Assembly: GCA_001600455.1 (NCBI GenBank)
Contig: BCKC01000002.1
Span: 1,240,001 to 1,304,000 of the forward strand
Length of the DNA: 64,000 nt
From: Endocalyx cinctus
Taxonomy: Eukaryota; Ascomycota; Sordariomycetes; Amphisphaeriales; Apiosporaceae
Reading direction: 5' to 3'
In this document: in pieces, positions 36,615 to 47,025 of the stretch
Layout of the letters: each line of letters starts with the position of its first letter
Position numbering within the stretch: the first letter of the stretch is position 1
Position numbers and translations under genes: made by a program
Notes under the pieces: generated by a model
Told to the model about the DNA's origin: nothing
The model's database searches: none
The model's input: only the letters and a program-made list of their open reading frames with translations

Positions 36615-37796
36615 ATGCGACCACGCTTCATATATGTACTCCTTGCGACTGGAGTCCGCGCGGAGGTAGCAACATTCTTTTCCCAATCTTCAGCATTAGG
36701 TCAATTCGCACTTCAGAAAATCCTTCAGGATAGTGCCGAAGTTTTCGGCCTGGCGGAGCCGACGGGCGGAGCCTCGTCTTCCCCATACGCCAACTGGATG
36801 TCCCGTATCCCGGACTCGACGCCCATTACGAACCTGAACATCCCCGGCATTCACGACGCGGCAACGTGGAACTACAGCGAGGAGACGCAAGGCCGGCTCA
36901 GCTATGCCACGCGCTGCGACGGGGCCGCCGTCCAGACGTATCGAACGTATCGGTGCCAGCAACGCAGCGTCTTCGACGCTTTAGAAGCGGGAATACGGTT
37001 TTTCGACTTCCGCTTCGCCCTTGACCCACTCGATCAGGAACTGGTCTTCTGGCACGGCCCCGCCCTCGTCTCAGCCCGCGCCACCGTTCCCGACGTCCTG
37101 TTTGGATTTTACGGCTGGCTCGAAGCTCACCCGACTGAGGTCTTGCTCCTCAGCTTCCAGTATGAGGGCGGTACCAAGGCGAATGCGTCATACGATAACG
37201 TCGTGAAGTCGAAACTGGTGGACGCGCTAGCCAATTCGAACGCTGCTAAGGAGTTTATCTATCAGGAGCGGGGGTACGTGGGCACTCTTGGGGAGGCCAG
37301 AGGAAAGATCATACTGTTCAGAAGATTCGACTTGGAAGACGACGATAGCGGGATGCTGCCCGGATTACATCTCTCGCCCGCGGACTGGACCGACAACGCG
37401 CCCGACTTCGCCATCGTGTACAACAGCACGGGGGGAACCAACGCGACGCTATTCGTGGAAGATGAGTACGAGCCTGTCGACCTGGGCGACTCGTCCGACA
37501 TCGCGACGAACGTCGAAGCTAAGTTGAATGCTACAGTGGCGCATCTCGAGAAAGCGGCGGCAGACGAAGACGGCGGTAATTTATATATCACGTTTACTTC
37601 CGGTCAGCACAACTCTAACGACCCGCCCGTCTACCCGGAGATCATGGCGCTCGGCTCGGACGATGGCGAGGTCCAAGGCGTTAATCAGGAGTTGTTGCCT
37701 GTGCTGAAGAATATGCGGGGGGAGAGGCTGGGTATTGTGGTGGTGGATTTCTGGGATGAGCCGGAAGACTTTGTGGAGTCGATACTGGGGGTGTGA
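36615..37796 (+). CDS. Secreted PI-PLC X-domain phospholipase C-like protein
   Basis: Intronless, 393 aa. It opens with a short basic and hydrophobic stretch (MRPRFIYVLLATGVRAE), a likely signal peptide. The TIM-barrel PI-PLC X domain has both catalytic histidines: His80 in NIPGIHDAATWN and His147 in VFWHGPAL. GIRFFDFRFAL contributes the acid/base and substrate-binding strand, and HPTEVLLLSFQYEGG and GKIILFRRF follow as in bacterial-type PI-PLC. Such enzymes cleave phosphatidylinositol or GPI anchors without calcium. Five N-x-S/T sites (for example NASY, NSTGG, NATLF) agree with secretion. The first in-frame ATG was chosen; the frame is open slightly upstream without another ATG. There is no transmembrane span or GPI signal at the C-terminus. 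Confidence 0.88.
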   Translation: MRPRFIYVLLATGVRAEVATFFSQSSALGQFALQKILQDSAEVFGLAEPTGGASSSPYANWMSRIPDSTPITNLNIPGIHDAATWNYSEETQGRLSYATRCDGAAVQTYRTYRCQQRSVFDALEAGIRFFDFRFALDPLDQELVFWHGPALVSARATVPDVLFGFYGWLEAHPTEVLLLSFQYEGGTKANASYDNVVKSKLVDALANSNAAKEFIYQERGYVGTLGEARGKIILFRRFDLEDDDSGMLPGLHLSPADWTDNAPDFAIVYNSTGGTNATLFVEDEYEPVDLGDSSDIATNVEAKLNATVAHLEKAAADEDGGNLYITFTSGQHNSNDPPVYPEIMALGSDDGEVQGVNQELLPVLKNMRGERLGIVVVDFWDEPEDFVESILGV

Positions 37797-38175
37797 TGCA
37801 CTTTCTTTTTCTATACCATTATGACGTCAAGATTTTCGTTCGTTGGCTCAGTCTAAGGAGATTGTTGTTTTTTCATCTTTTATTCAAGGGTATCCAATGT
37901 ACAGTGAACTCTACTCCGACGGCTATTCCAACAATGCCTAACCAACATACAACATCTGTTTTTCGAAGACAACAGCCACCACTACTAATACAAAAACGTG
38001 AAACTCCGCTTCTTCTTCTTCTTCTTCGTATACTCATTTTCCGACATCCCGGCATTCTTGAACCCGACTACGACATTACACGTTAGCGGTCTCCCTCTTC
38101 ACTATTACTGGTCCACGATTCCTCTTACCTCGGTGCTTAACCTTCTCGGACTCATATTATTATCCATATATTTCT
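37797..38175. other. Convergent spacer
   Basis: T-rich 3' flank of the PI-PLC gene; nothing coding is supported. Confidence 0.5.
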
Positions 38176-38388
38176 TTACTTCTTCGAGGGGAGGTTACGA
38201 CTGATCTGCCGGAGTCGAGCCTCCATATCCCGTTTCCTGTCTGCTTCGGACCTCGAGTATCCCGTGTGAAGTCTATCGGACACTGAAGAAGTATCATAGA
38301 TATATCGGTTGGTCATGGAAGGCCCGTTCGCCGACCACTTGGATGACGGGGTGAAGTTGGCAGAGCCTCGATGTCCTGAAGAACTCAT
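38176..38388 (-). CDS. Possible small protein of 70 aa
   Basis: A single frame with an ATG start, ending in a basic helix. It reads MSSSGHRGSANFTPSSKWSA at the N-terminus and DRKRDMEARLRQISRNLPSKK-like at the C-terminus. Hydrophilic, Ser/Arg-rich, without Cys or membrane span. The composition (regular mix of charged residues, a probable amphipathic helix near EADRKRDMEARLRQIS) looks more protein-like than other short frames nearby, but I recognise no family. It could also be one exon of a longer gene. Confidence 0.45.
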   Translation of the reverse strand: MSSSGHRGSANFTPSSKWSANGPSMTNRYIYDTSSVSDRLHTGYSRSEADRKRDMEARLRQISRNLPSKK

Positions 38389-40090
38389 GGTTTCGTTATT
38401 TATGGACTGAAAACTTTTGTTAAGGGTGTGTTTAATTATTCAAATAATAGATGATATAGCTATTAGCTATTTCGTGGTGGATCTTAGGCACTTTATATCG
38501 CGTTTTCGTTGCTAAGTGATGATATTTGTCTTGAACTCTACGATTCGAAGATATCTACTCTTACAACAGACTTTAAATACTTAATTTGTTCTTCCACTTC
38601 TCTCGCCTCTAATCGACCGCGTCACCAACTGTTACTACTTGTCATCTCCATTTTCCGCTAGAAAATCTACATTTTGAGAAATTCGCGTTTAAGTTCAAGG
38701 TTGCAATTGACTCAATCAGCTGTGTTTAAACAATTCCCAACCAATCCCGAGTCGGCTGGGCTTTTTTTCTTTTTCTTTGTTGTCCTTCCTTAGGCCAACA
38801 ATCCTCCCTATCTTTCGGAGCAGTTACTAAAGAGACATACATTTCGTTTCACGCGGTGGCGAATGTCGTTTATATGATCACGTTAGCCCTTTCGTAATGC
38901 GCAAAATGGATAGAAGTCCTAGACTTTTGTATTGTTTTGTCAGCAAACTTCTCCCGACCGCGGGCACTTTCGAACATCGGTGTTTAAAAAAAAAAAAAGT
39001 AGTGGAAAAATTCATCAGGGAAACAATCTATTTGGTCAAAAACTTGTCCTTGGAATTATTGGGCCATCAGATCCGGGGTCCGGGGTTCGGACGAAACGTG
39101 ATCGTTTGAGACGAAATGGAATGAGCTGGTTAGGCATCTTGAAGTGTAGATGTCGTAATAATAAGGCAAAGAACGGCGAAAGGGGCGACGTATATAAATC
39201 AACCTGATCTCGGCTTACGGGTCGGTTGCCTTACTTTTTACCTCTTCTGCCTGAAACTTAGGCTGTTCAAGTCCAAGGCGTTCTCAAGTGTAATAACTAT
39301 CCCTGTAGATCGCGGCTGACGTCAAGTAATTCAGGGCACTTGGGCGAGTTTCTAGCGCCATGTCTTGATTTACTCCAACTTTCAATTGAACTGGTTTGTT
39401 TAAGCGCTTACTCGACTATATTCACTTCTTTTTCTTTCTTCTTTTTCGCAATCACTTTGAATTTCTCAATTTTAATGTCGTGCCATATTTACAAAAAATC
39501 TTACGTGGAGAGTAACATGTTCTTAGAGCATAATGACGTTGATAAGAATGTGACATCGGAATTATCAAGTACCTATGTCTCGTATAGCTGATAATCCAAC
39601 TCGATCAATCGTGATCCAAGCAAATCTGAATCAATACGCCCTCGCCCAGGGCAGCCAGGGCTAATTCAACCTCGTGACCAAGCCCCGTTGCCTACTTTAA
39701 AATATTACGGGAATAATCACCAACATTGATACTTGTGCTCCTATTGGGCCGCCGAGACGTACGGGCGTTTTCCTGATTCCCCTCGCCGTCAAACTAGATC
39801 ATTCCAAACAGTACTGTTTAAAGTGTAGCTGATTGAATGACATAATTACATTTGGGATGTTTAACGCCTTTGAAACAGAGGCTGTACCGCCTCTTAAAGG
39901 CAGGGTATGTAATAATTGTGTACGCGTTGTTTACGAGCCTTCTTTCTGCCTCGTTACATAAATGGAATATTACACCCTCTTGATTAGAATTGGTATGATT
40001 CTAGTCTTACTGTTTATTATATTTAATGCTCTCTGTAGAGTAATCTCAAGTGAGAATACATAATTTCTCTGTCCAACGCTCGGTTTCGAA
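38389..40090. other. 1.7-kb intergenic stretch
   Basis: No gene supported. One TGACTCA word at 38708-38714. A 13-A run at 38986-38998. Open frames around 38900-39210 and 39340-39590 lack protein-like features. Confidence 0.5.
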
Positions 40091-43000
40091 ATGGCGCCGC
40101 CTAGTTTGAAAGGACTCTTCTTAATATCATGCGGCAACAGCAGCTCATGCTCGTTATCTCGCGGCTTGCCACGACGGCATGAAGAAACTCGCCGCCAGAG
40201 CTTGCCGGTCTCTATCGCATCAGTCTCTAAGCCGGTTAGGAAGGGGCTGCTGTACTTCAGTTTTTCCAGGGCCCGTAAACGTTCGAGTCGTCGATTCGAC
40301 CCGGAGGTGCATCCTAAGGATCTCAAGACCTGCGTACACTGCGGCGGACACCCTGAACCTGATATGTCTTTGTGCTCGAGGTGCGTTCAACACTGTTATT
40401 TGCCTCCACTTTGATTTTTGGCAAGTTGAAATAAAACATCTTGTAAGATATTTATTAATCATAGCTATAGCCCACAGAAGAAACAACAAATCTCAGACTC
40501 TAGCCGTCCACTGTTATCCCACAAAGACAGAAAAGTCTCCTTGGAATCCTTTGATCAAGAACTTGAGCGAGAGTCTAACGTTTCCGTGTCATCTTATTCT
40601 GACAGCCGCAGTTGCTCTCCGTGTCCTAGCTTGACTGAGACCGAGGCCAGCGAAGTCGAAGAGATTGAGGTGCGAATCAACACTCCGGTCTCAACGCCTA
40701 CGAGGGTCTTCGAGCACAAGAGCATCCAAGCAGAGCCGGAAGGTCTCTCAAGCTTTAATCCCGGATGGCCAAAGGTAGATTTCGCCAATACCGATAACGT
40801 TATTTCGGCAACCGGAAGCTCCATACAACAGCACACGGACGGCAAAAAACCCATATCGTCGGCGCAAAACGGAACTCGCCAAGGAACTTGGCCCTTTTCA
40901 AAAAGAACTGCGAACCAGAACGACGATTATGGGGACGGCGAGGACGACGCTGAATTCAGTCGCCACGACGCAAAGTGCCGTAGGAAGACAAATGCTGATG
41001 ACTGTTACGTTTTCAGCTGTCCCTATCGCAAGCGCAACCCTATACGATTCAACGTGAGGGATCATGCCTCTTGTGCAACACAGGGCCTCAAGGGAATCAA
41101 GCAATTAAAGTGAGAAATTTCTTATTCGTTTCAATCAACATCTACTTACCATAATTAGAGAGCATATTCAATTGATGCACCGACGACAAAGATTGGTTCC
41201 TGACTCGGATCCTCAGGCGGAGGTGGGGCCGGAAGATGGAATATCGATAGAGGTTGAGGACATACTCAATAACAAACCACGGTCAAGAGTCAGTGATTGG
41301 GACACGCTCTGGGGGATTTTATTCCCTTTGGATGAAGATATCCCAAGTAGAGGTATTTTTCCCGTCTGCTATCTTGATTATTTGAAATATATACAGCTAA
41401 AATGTTTACATCTAGAATTCGTTGCGCCCGTCGAACTGGAAGAGGTCGCTCTTCAATTTAAAGAGCACTTTGGTGTGCTGGATTATAGAGTTAGAAAAGA
41501 AGTCGAGAATCTGATTCCCACGGTGAATGGGCTACAGAATAAAGTCTATTCCGGGATGATATGCATAGCTAAGGTCTTCATAACCGAAGTCTTCACCAGC
41601 TGCCACAACAAATATCGCAGCACCGTTAAAACTACACCGTCATACCACCAGTCTAGCGAATTGAACACAATGCCCCTTTCACTGGCAAGTAATCCAATAA
41701 TAGGAAACGGCATTGGTGGTATCGATGGAATATCTCGATTCGTACCAGAAATGCCACAGATGCTAAAGGAGACGATACAGTATCTCGTCAGATATACCTC
41801 GTCAGCACAGAAAAATGGCATGCAACATCACTCGCAAGTTACAGTGAGAGGAAATCAAATTAATAACCAATTTATATCATCTTGGCAGCCTATTTCGTCG
41901 TGCTTTCCAAAGAGCATCCACCAAGAGTTTCTGCCATGGGATGCCAACTCAGACGACGATAATAAAGGATATAGGGGATCCTCAACGAGCATGCAAAGCC
42001 CTGAGAACTCTTCCTCTATCGAATCTGAAAGTGCGATCAATCTATATGATCCCATCCAAGGCTCGCCTACTTTGATCTCATCCGATCTACACGTTTCGTT
42101 GAGGAATGCCTACGGAGCACCTCTCTTCGCCCACTACTTCCAACCACCTATGCGATCTATTATTTGGCCTCAAGGTCAAGGGTATGAAGGTCCCGCTGTC
42201 AAAAAGTTTGAGCATTCGCTTGATCTTACATCTTCAACATACATGACGTGAGTTTCTCTCCTGCTAAGACTCACGCAAATGAGCTAAACAGATGCAATAT
42301 AACTAGTTGTACCGATAGCCAAAGTGTTTCCTCAAAAGAGGAAATATTTCGCACAACTTCCGAAATTCATTACGAAGTTCAAGATGAAGCGGTCAATGAT
42401 CTGATCGATAGGATATGCGATATCGTTATCGAAGATGTCTGCGGGGAAGACGATGATGTAGAGCCAGCTAATTGTGTCGTGGAAACTGAGGTTGTAAATT
42501 TTGTCAACGAGCTCATGAACTCGTTGAACTCCGTCTCAGTCAGGCGATGCGCGCAAAACAGCTGTCCCAATTCGGGTTCAGGACCCAACTCCAGTTATGG
42601 CTCCAACTCATGCTCAGGTTCTCAATCCAACGGTCAAGGCGGAGGCTGTCCACCTGATAAAATACCCCTGGGAAATCCGGGAGATAAGGGGGACTCTGGT
42701 GATTCTTCGGCACCTGGGGGACAGGCGGCAATTCACGAAGGTCAACCCTCGGATGGGACCACCCTGCTCAGCTGCCCTTTCAGAAAACGCAACCCTCGGA
42801 AATTTAATACCGTCGACTATCACTTGTGCTCAACTAAAGGTTGGCACTCGTTAACATTGGTCAAGTGAGTCTCAAATGGTGGCAATCGTTCGATGTGTAT
42901 GGTACTTGCTAACGGCACCAAGGCGGCATATCTGTTCCAGTCACGGGAGAGAAGACTCGAAGGGAGTCGCCCCCTTTTCTTGCAATAAATGCAAGCGGGG

Positions 43001-44088
43001 GTTTGAGAAAGAGGAAGATCAAGTTACACATTTCAAAAACGAGCAATGCCAATACGTAGAAAATTCCTCGGACGCTCCAGAGGATCCGGAAGATGGTGTT
43101 TCTGAAAGCACCGTGAGGGCGTTGAAGGCGAGAAGCGGATATTCCAAGGTTGATACTTGGGAACGACTCTGGAGGGTACTTTTTCCAGAAGACACCGACA
43201 TCCCCCCTAAAGGTAAGGTCTCTCTATCTATCTTTTCACGACTTATGCGTTGCTTCTGCCGATACAAGGCTTCCAAAAATAATAATCCCAAGCTTTCACA
43301 GCTAACATGTTTCGTCAGAGTTCATCCCTCCGAACGACATAAAGGCAATTCGCGAAGGGTTCCAACAGAGCAAACCAAAGTTAAGAGATATGATCCATCG
43401 CAAATTACGACAAATATATCCTTACGGGCCCGAGGAATATTTACGCAGCGACGATATCATAACCGATATATACGACAACTTTATCAACGCGGAACTAGAC
43501 AGGTATGAATTCCCCAGCACCCGGGCTCCCGACCGCCTCCCAACCGCTACCGCGGCTGCTGCTGCTGCTGCTGCTGCTGCTTCCGGCTCGCACCTCCACA
43601 GTAATAGCAGGAAACGTCTTCGAACGGAGGATCCGGAACCGGCCGAAATCCCCAACCAGTACCTCGCCGTTCCCAACGTAAATATGGCGTCTCCCGTGGA
43701 CAGCGTCGGCAACTTCCTCGACAGCCGCCGCGGATCGTCTTCGTCGTCGCCGGCCATCTCGATCGTGCCCCCGCAGCCGACCGGCTTCCACCAACCGGCT
43801 TGGTCCTCTTCCAGCAATTGGAACTTCGGCAACGCGTCGTCGCAATTCGTGCACATGCCTAGCAACTTGACCACGAGCTTCACTCACGGCGGCGACGGTA
43901 GCGGCGGCGGAAGCAGCAATAACAACAATAATGATTGGGCTGGAGGGATGCAGACGCAATATCCCTCGAGTCCCATGACCTTGGGCACGCCGGATAGTGA
44001 ACCCTACATTCATATCCCGGGTCCTTGTCCCGCTTGCGGCCAGCAGCCTTGCGGGTGCTTTTACGTGATTGATAAACACTTTTCATGA
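40091..44088 (+). CDS. Two-module fungal zinc-finger protein, 1195 aa
   Basis: Proposed join(40091..40380,40471..41109,41159..41352,41416..42247,42292..42864,42923..43212,43319..44088). The protein carries two homologous blocks. Block 1 (exons 2-4): SCPYRKRNPIRFNVRDHASC, then LKEHIQLMHRR as a wide C..C..H..H finger, then EDGIS, DWDTLWGILFPLDEDIP and EFVAPVELEEV. Block 2 (exons 5-7): SCPFRKRNPRKFNTVDYHLC, then VKRHICSSHGR, a second finger CNKCKRGFEKEEDQVTHFKNEQC, PEDGVS, TWERLWRVLFPEDTDIP and EFIPPNDIKAI. Long disordered linkers separate them; the tail has Ala10 and CPACGQQPCGC. Such RKRNP...FN fingers with a following TWE.LW..LFP segment occur in large fungal families of unknown function. DNA binding is inference. 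Exon 1 and its donor are the least certain part. Confidence 0.82.
43552..43581 (+). repeat. (GCT)9 encoding poly-Ala in zinc-finger gene
   Basis: One GCG followed by nine GCT codons, giving Ala10 in the last exon of the zinc-finger gene. A perfect trinucleotide run of this kind is likely to vary in length between strains. Confidence 0.93.
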
Positions 44089-44956
44089 AAATCGAGAGGA
44101 CTTGGAGGGTAACTGAACTAAATCACGTCGTATTCCATCTTTTTACGCCCTTTTTTCCCCCATAGCGTTGCATTTCCTATAAATTGGTTTCGCCTTTTCA
44201 TATAAGCGGTATGATTGAATGAACTGTTTGGTTCGATAAGCCGATAGAATAAGAAAGCCTGGATTTAGAGTGTATTGGCGTTCATGCTCGGGTCGAATAG
44301 AACTCTTTTAATAAATTTCCAAAGGGAAACAATCCCCTATTATCTGTCTCTCTTCTCTTCAATCTATTCAAATGCCCATAAGAAAAATCCAATTGCAAGA
44401 AAAAAGAACCGTAAACTAAACCCTGCTCGACTTACCAAGTCCCACCGCAAACCAACGGCATTTATCGGGATATAGCGGATACGATTCAGACGTTTGGTTT
44501 TTTTTCCTATTGCACAGTAGATAAGAACTTTTTTATATGGATTTGCGGAGACGAAACGAGTCAAAAATAAGACTAGGTTGCAAGAGTGTGGTGGATATGA
44601 TGATCGGTGCCGTGGAAAACCGAGAGAGGCTCCACGTCGTTTAGTCGATCTTCTTTCTATCTCATTTTTTTCTTCTTCTCTTTTCTCTCTCTTTTTTTTC
44701 ACTGTTATATTATAGACTATATATCCCCTTTTCGATGTCCCCTTAATTTCTCTCTTTTCTTCCTTATCGCTGTGTAGAGTGAAAGGGGATCTATATCCAG
44801 GTCCAGCTCTAGCATCTTATATTTCCATACGATACTTTAAGATCATCTCCAGATCTTTTTCAGGTATATGAAGCATAGATATGATCCAAAGAGATTTATA
44901 TCGCTAAAACTTGTCCTATTTTCCCTCCTTTTATGACACAAAAAAGTTTTACTCCC
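44089..44956. other. Convergent 3' spacer
   Basis: 870 bp between the ends of the zinc-finger gene (plus) and the MFS gene (minus). AT-rich, with a CT-rich patch at 44650-44700. No gene is supported. Confidence 0.55.
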
Positions 44957-47025
44957 TTAGTACATATATCTGTAATCCGGCTTCAAATCACCCAGCTCCC
45001 TCTTCTCGTACTCGGACAACCCGATATCGCGCGCCGTCTTGTCTCTCCGTCGGTTCTCCGTGTAAATCGATACGAAGTAGAGGGTCGACGACAGTGCGCT
45101 GAGGACGACGAAGCCGAGGCAGATGGAATATCCGTTGGTGAACCAGGGGGAATCTTTGTCGAGGAAAGCGTAAGTGGCGATGATGCCGCCGATATTGCCG
45201 AACCCGATCTGCCACGCCGTCCCGATAGAGCGTCGATGATGTCCGCCTAGGTTCATGGTGAACCAGCAGACGACGATGGGCATGACGCCGTACGTCCCCA
45301 TGGTCACGAGGTGGAGCATCGCGTACTGGACGGCCGTGTTATCGTGAACCTTGAGAAGGACCGCGAAGGCGGCGACGGTCATGGTCAGGGGCAGGATGGC
45401 GAAAGCGGCCCGATGACGGGTCCAGTCCGACAAGCTTGCGGTTATGAGAGACCAGACAAATGACGCGGCCCAGGGAGGTACCGAGTGCAGCTGGGTCTGT
45501 ATCGCGTTGTACTGGTACGTCGAGATAATCTTGGGGGCAAAGAATGCGTAACTATAGGCCGGTACGATGAGACCGAAGTACATGAATCCGCCAAGCCAGA
45601 CACGGTGATCCTTCATCACGTTCACGACATCGCTCAAGCCTATCTTCCTCTCGGCAGCGCTGTGACCTTGGTCGGCATGAAGGCGCGCTTTCACGTACGC
45701 TTGCTCGTCTGGGGTAAGCCATTTAGCTTGTTCGGGGCTACCAGACGTTAGACTACGGCACCTGCAACACTACAATTCATGTGGACTTACAAAGAGGGGA
45801 AAATGAAGAAAAATACGATGGCGACGACAACTGTGAGCAGTCCTTCCAAGATGAAGATCCATCTCCAGCCAGAATAACCTCGGTAGGTATCCACTATTGG
45901 ATCGCTGAGTTAGATATTCTCCTTTGAACAGAAAAGAAATGGTTCATTAAGATTGACGAAAGATTTCGATCATCTCGGTACGTAAGTATAGGAACCAAAC
46001 TCACACTTTCCAATGGCAGAAGCGAGAAGACCACCGAATGCTCCAGCTAAGGAGGTGGAAGAGAAGAATAGCGAGTATCGTTTCTGAGCTTCGCTTCTTT
46101 TGTACCACATACTGATGAGGTAAAAACAGCCTTGAAATAAGTCAGACCAAGGGTTTTCAACGTTGCTTCTTAAGGGTGGGGGCTTTTGACGTACCTGGGA
46201 ACATGCCAGTCTCAAAGAGTCCTAGGAAGAAACGAGTGGCGAGCAGTCCGGCGTAATTCTGTACCAGGCCTTGGAAGATGGAAACCAGGCCAAATCCCAA
46301 CATACATCCTGGAAGCCATATTCTAGGCGAGAAGCGCTTGAGCAGGATATTGCTGGGTATCTCGAAAAAGATATACGGGACAAAAAATATGGTAAGAGCT
46401 TATTCGCGCAACGTTAGTTAGGTTTCGAGACAAACGAACAATTATTCGTTACGAGCGGGCGTTACGCTCGAATATAGAACACGAAAGCCGAGACGTGGGC
46501 GAAGAGAAAGTAGACGGAAGAAGTTCTGCTTACCAGTATTATACTCTACCCCGCCCAAGTTCAAGTCCTTGGCCAGGTTGAAGGACCGCGCGTTGGCGAT
46601 GTTGACGCGATCCAGGAATGCCAAGAGGTACATGACGATGAGAAAAGGCATCAGATGCCAGTCGATACGGGACTTGATCTTTCGCTCGGTGGTATGAGAA
46701 GGACACACTACGCTGACCTCCTCGTGCTCGGCGCCGGCAGCGTCGGGTCGGTACGGGCTACCTCCGACGAGGTCGCCGTCACCGCTCTCCTTCTCGACAT
46801 CTTTGATTACTACGATGTTAGCATGAATTTAGATAGATATGGCGCTGCTGCGTTTTTTTTTTTTTTTTTTTTATTAATCCTGCAAGATAGAGATACGTAG
46901 AAAGCTTATCTGTCTCCAAAGTCTAGACCACATGAGTCAGGTGTCGCTTTGGAGACGGATTAAACTCAATTTTCAAAGTGTTGAGACTTGAATAGAAACA
47001 TACCGGGATCTTTAGAGATGCGCAT
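44957..47025 (-). CDS. MFS transporter, anion:cation symporter (Dal5/Tna1-type) family
   Basis: Six exons, complement(join(44957..45737,45791..45904,46007..46130,46195..46398,46534..46800,47004..47025)), 503 aa, about 12 membrane spans. Family marks: ERKIKSRIDWHLMPFLIVMY and LAFLDRVNIANAR in span 1, then LPGCMLGFGLVSIFQGLVQN, FLGLFETGMFPG, LAGAFGGLLASAIG, GYSGWRWIFILEGL and FPEQAKWLTPDEQ, with FFAPKIISTY in span 7. These are typical of the allantoate/nicotinate/vitamin permease group; the substrate cannot be read from sequence. Exon 1 encodes only seven codons (MRISKDP) and is joined across a 203-nt intron; the GCTAAC branch point near its 3' end supports this. Exon 4/5 uses a weaker GTGTGA donor. 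The cytosolic N-terminus is acidic. Confidence 0.9.

Noticed and set aside
39970..40489. Minus-strand frames opposite the first exon of the zinc-finger gene
   Set aside because: Antisense to an exon that joins in frame with the rest; no features of their own.
43422..44086. Minus-strand frames of up to 194 codons opposite the zinc-finger gene
   Set aside because: Low-complexity Arg/Ala-rich antisense of the poly-Ala and Ser-rich exon.
40091..44088. Two separate tandem zinc-finger genes split near 42250
   Set aside because: The unspliced stop at 42248 is removed by a normal GTGAGT...CTAAACAG intron in the right phase, and block 2 has no good ATG of its own at its start. Kept as the way to refute the one-gene model.
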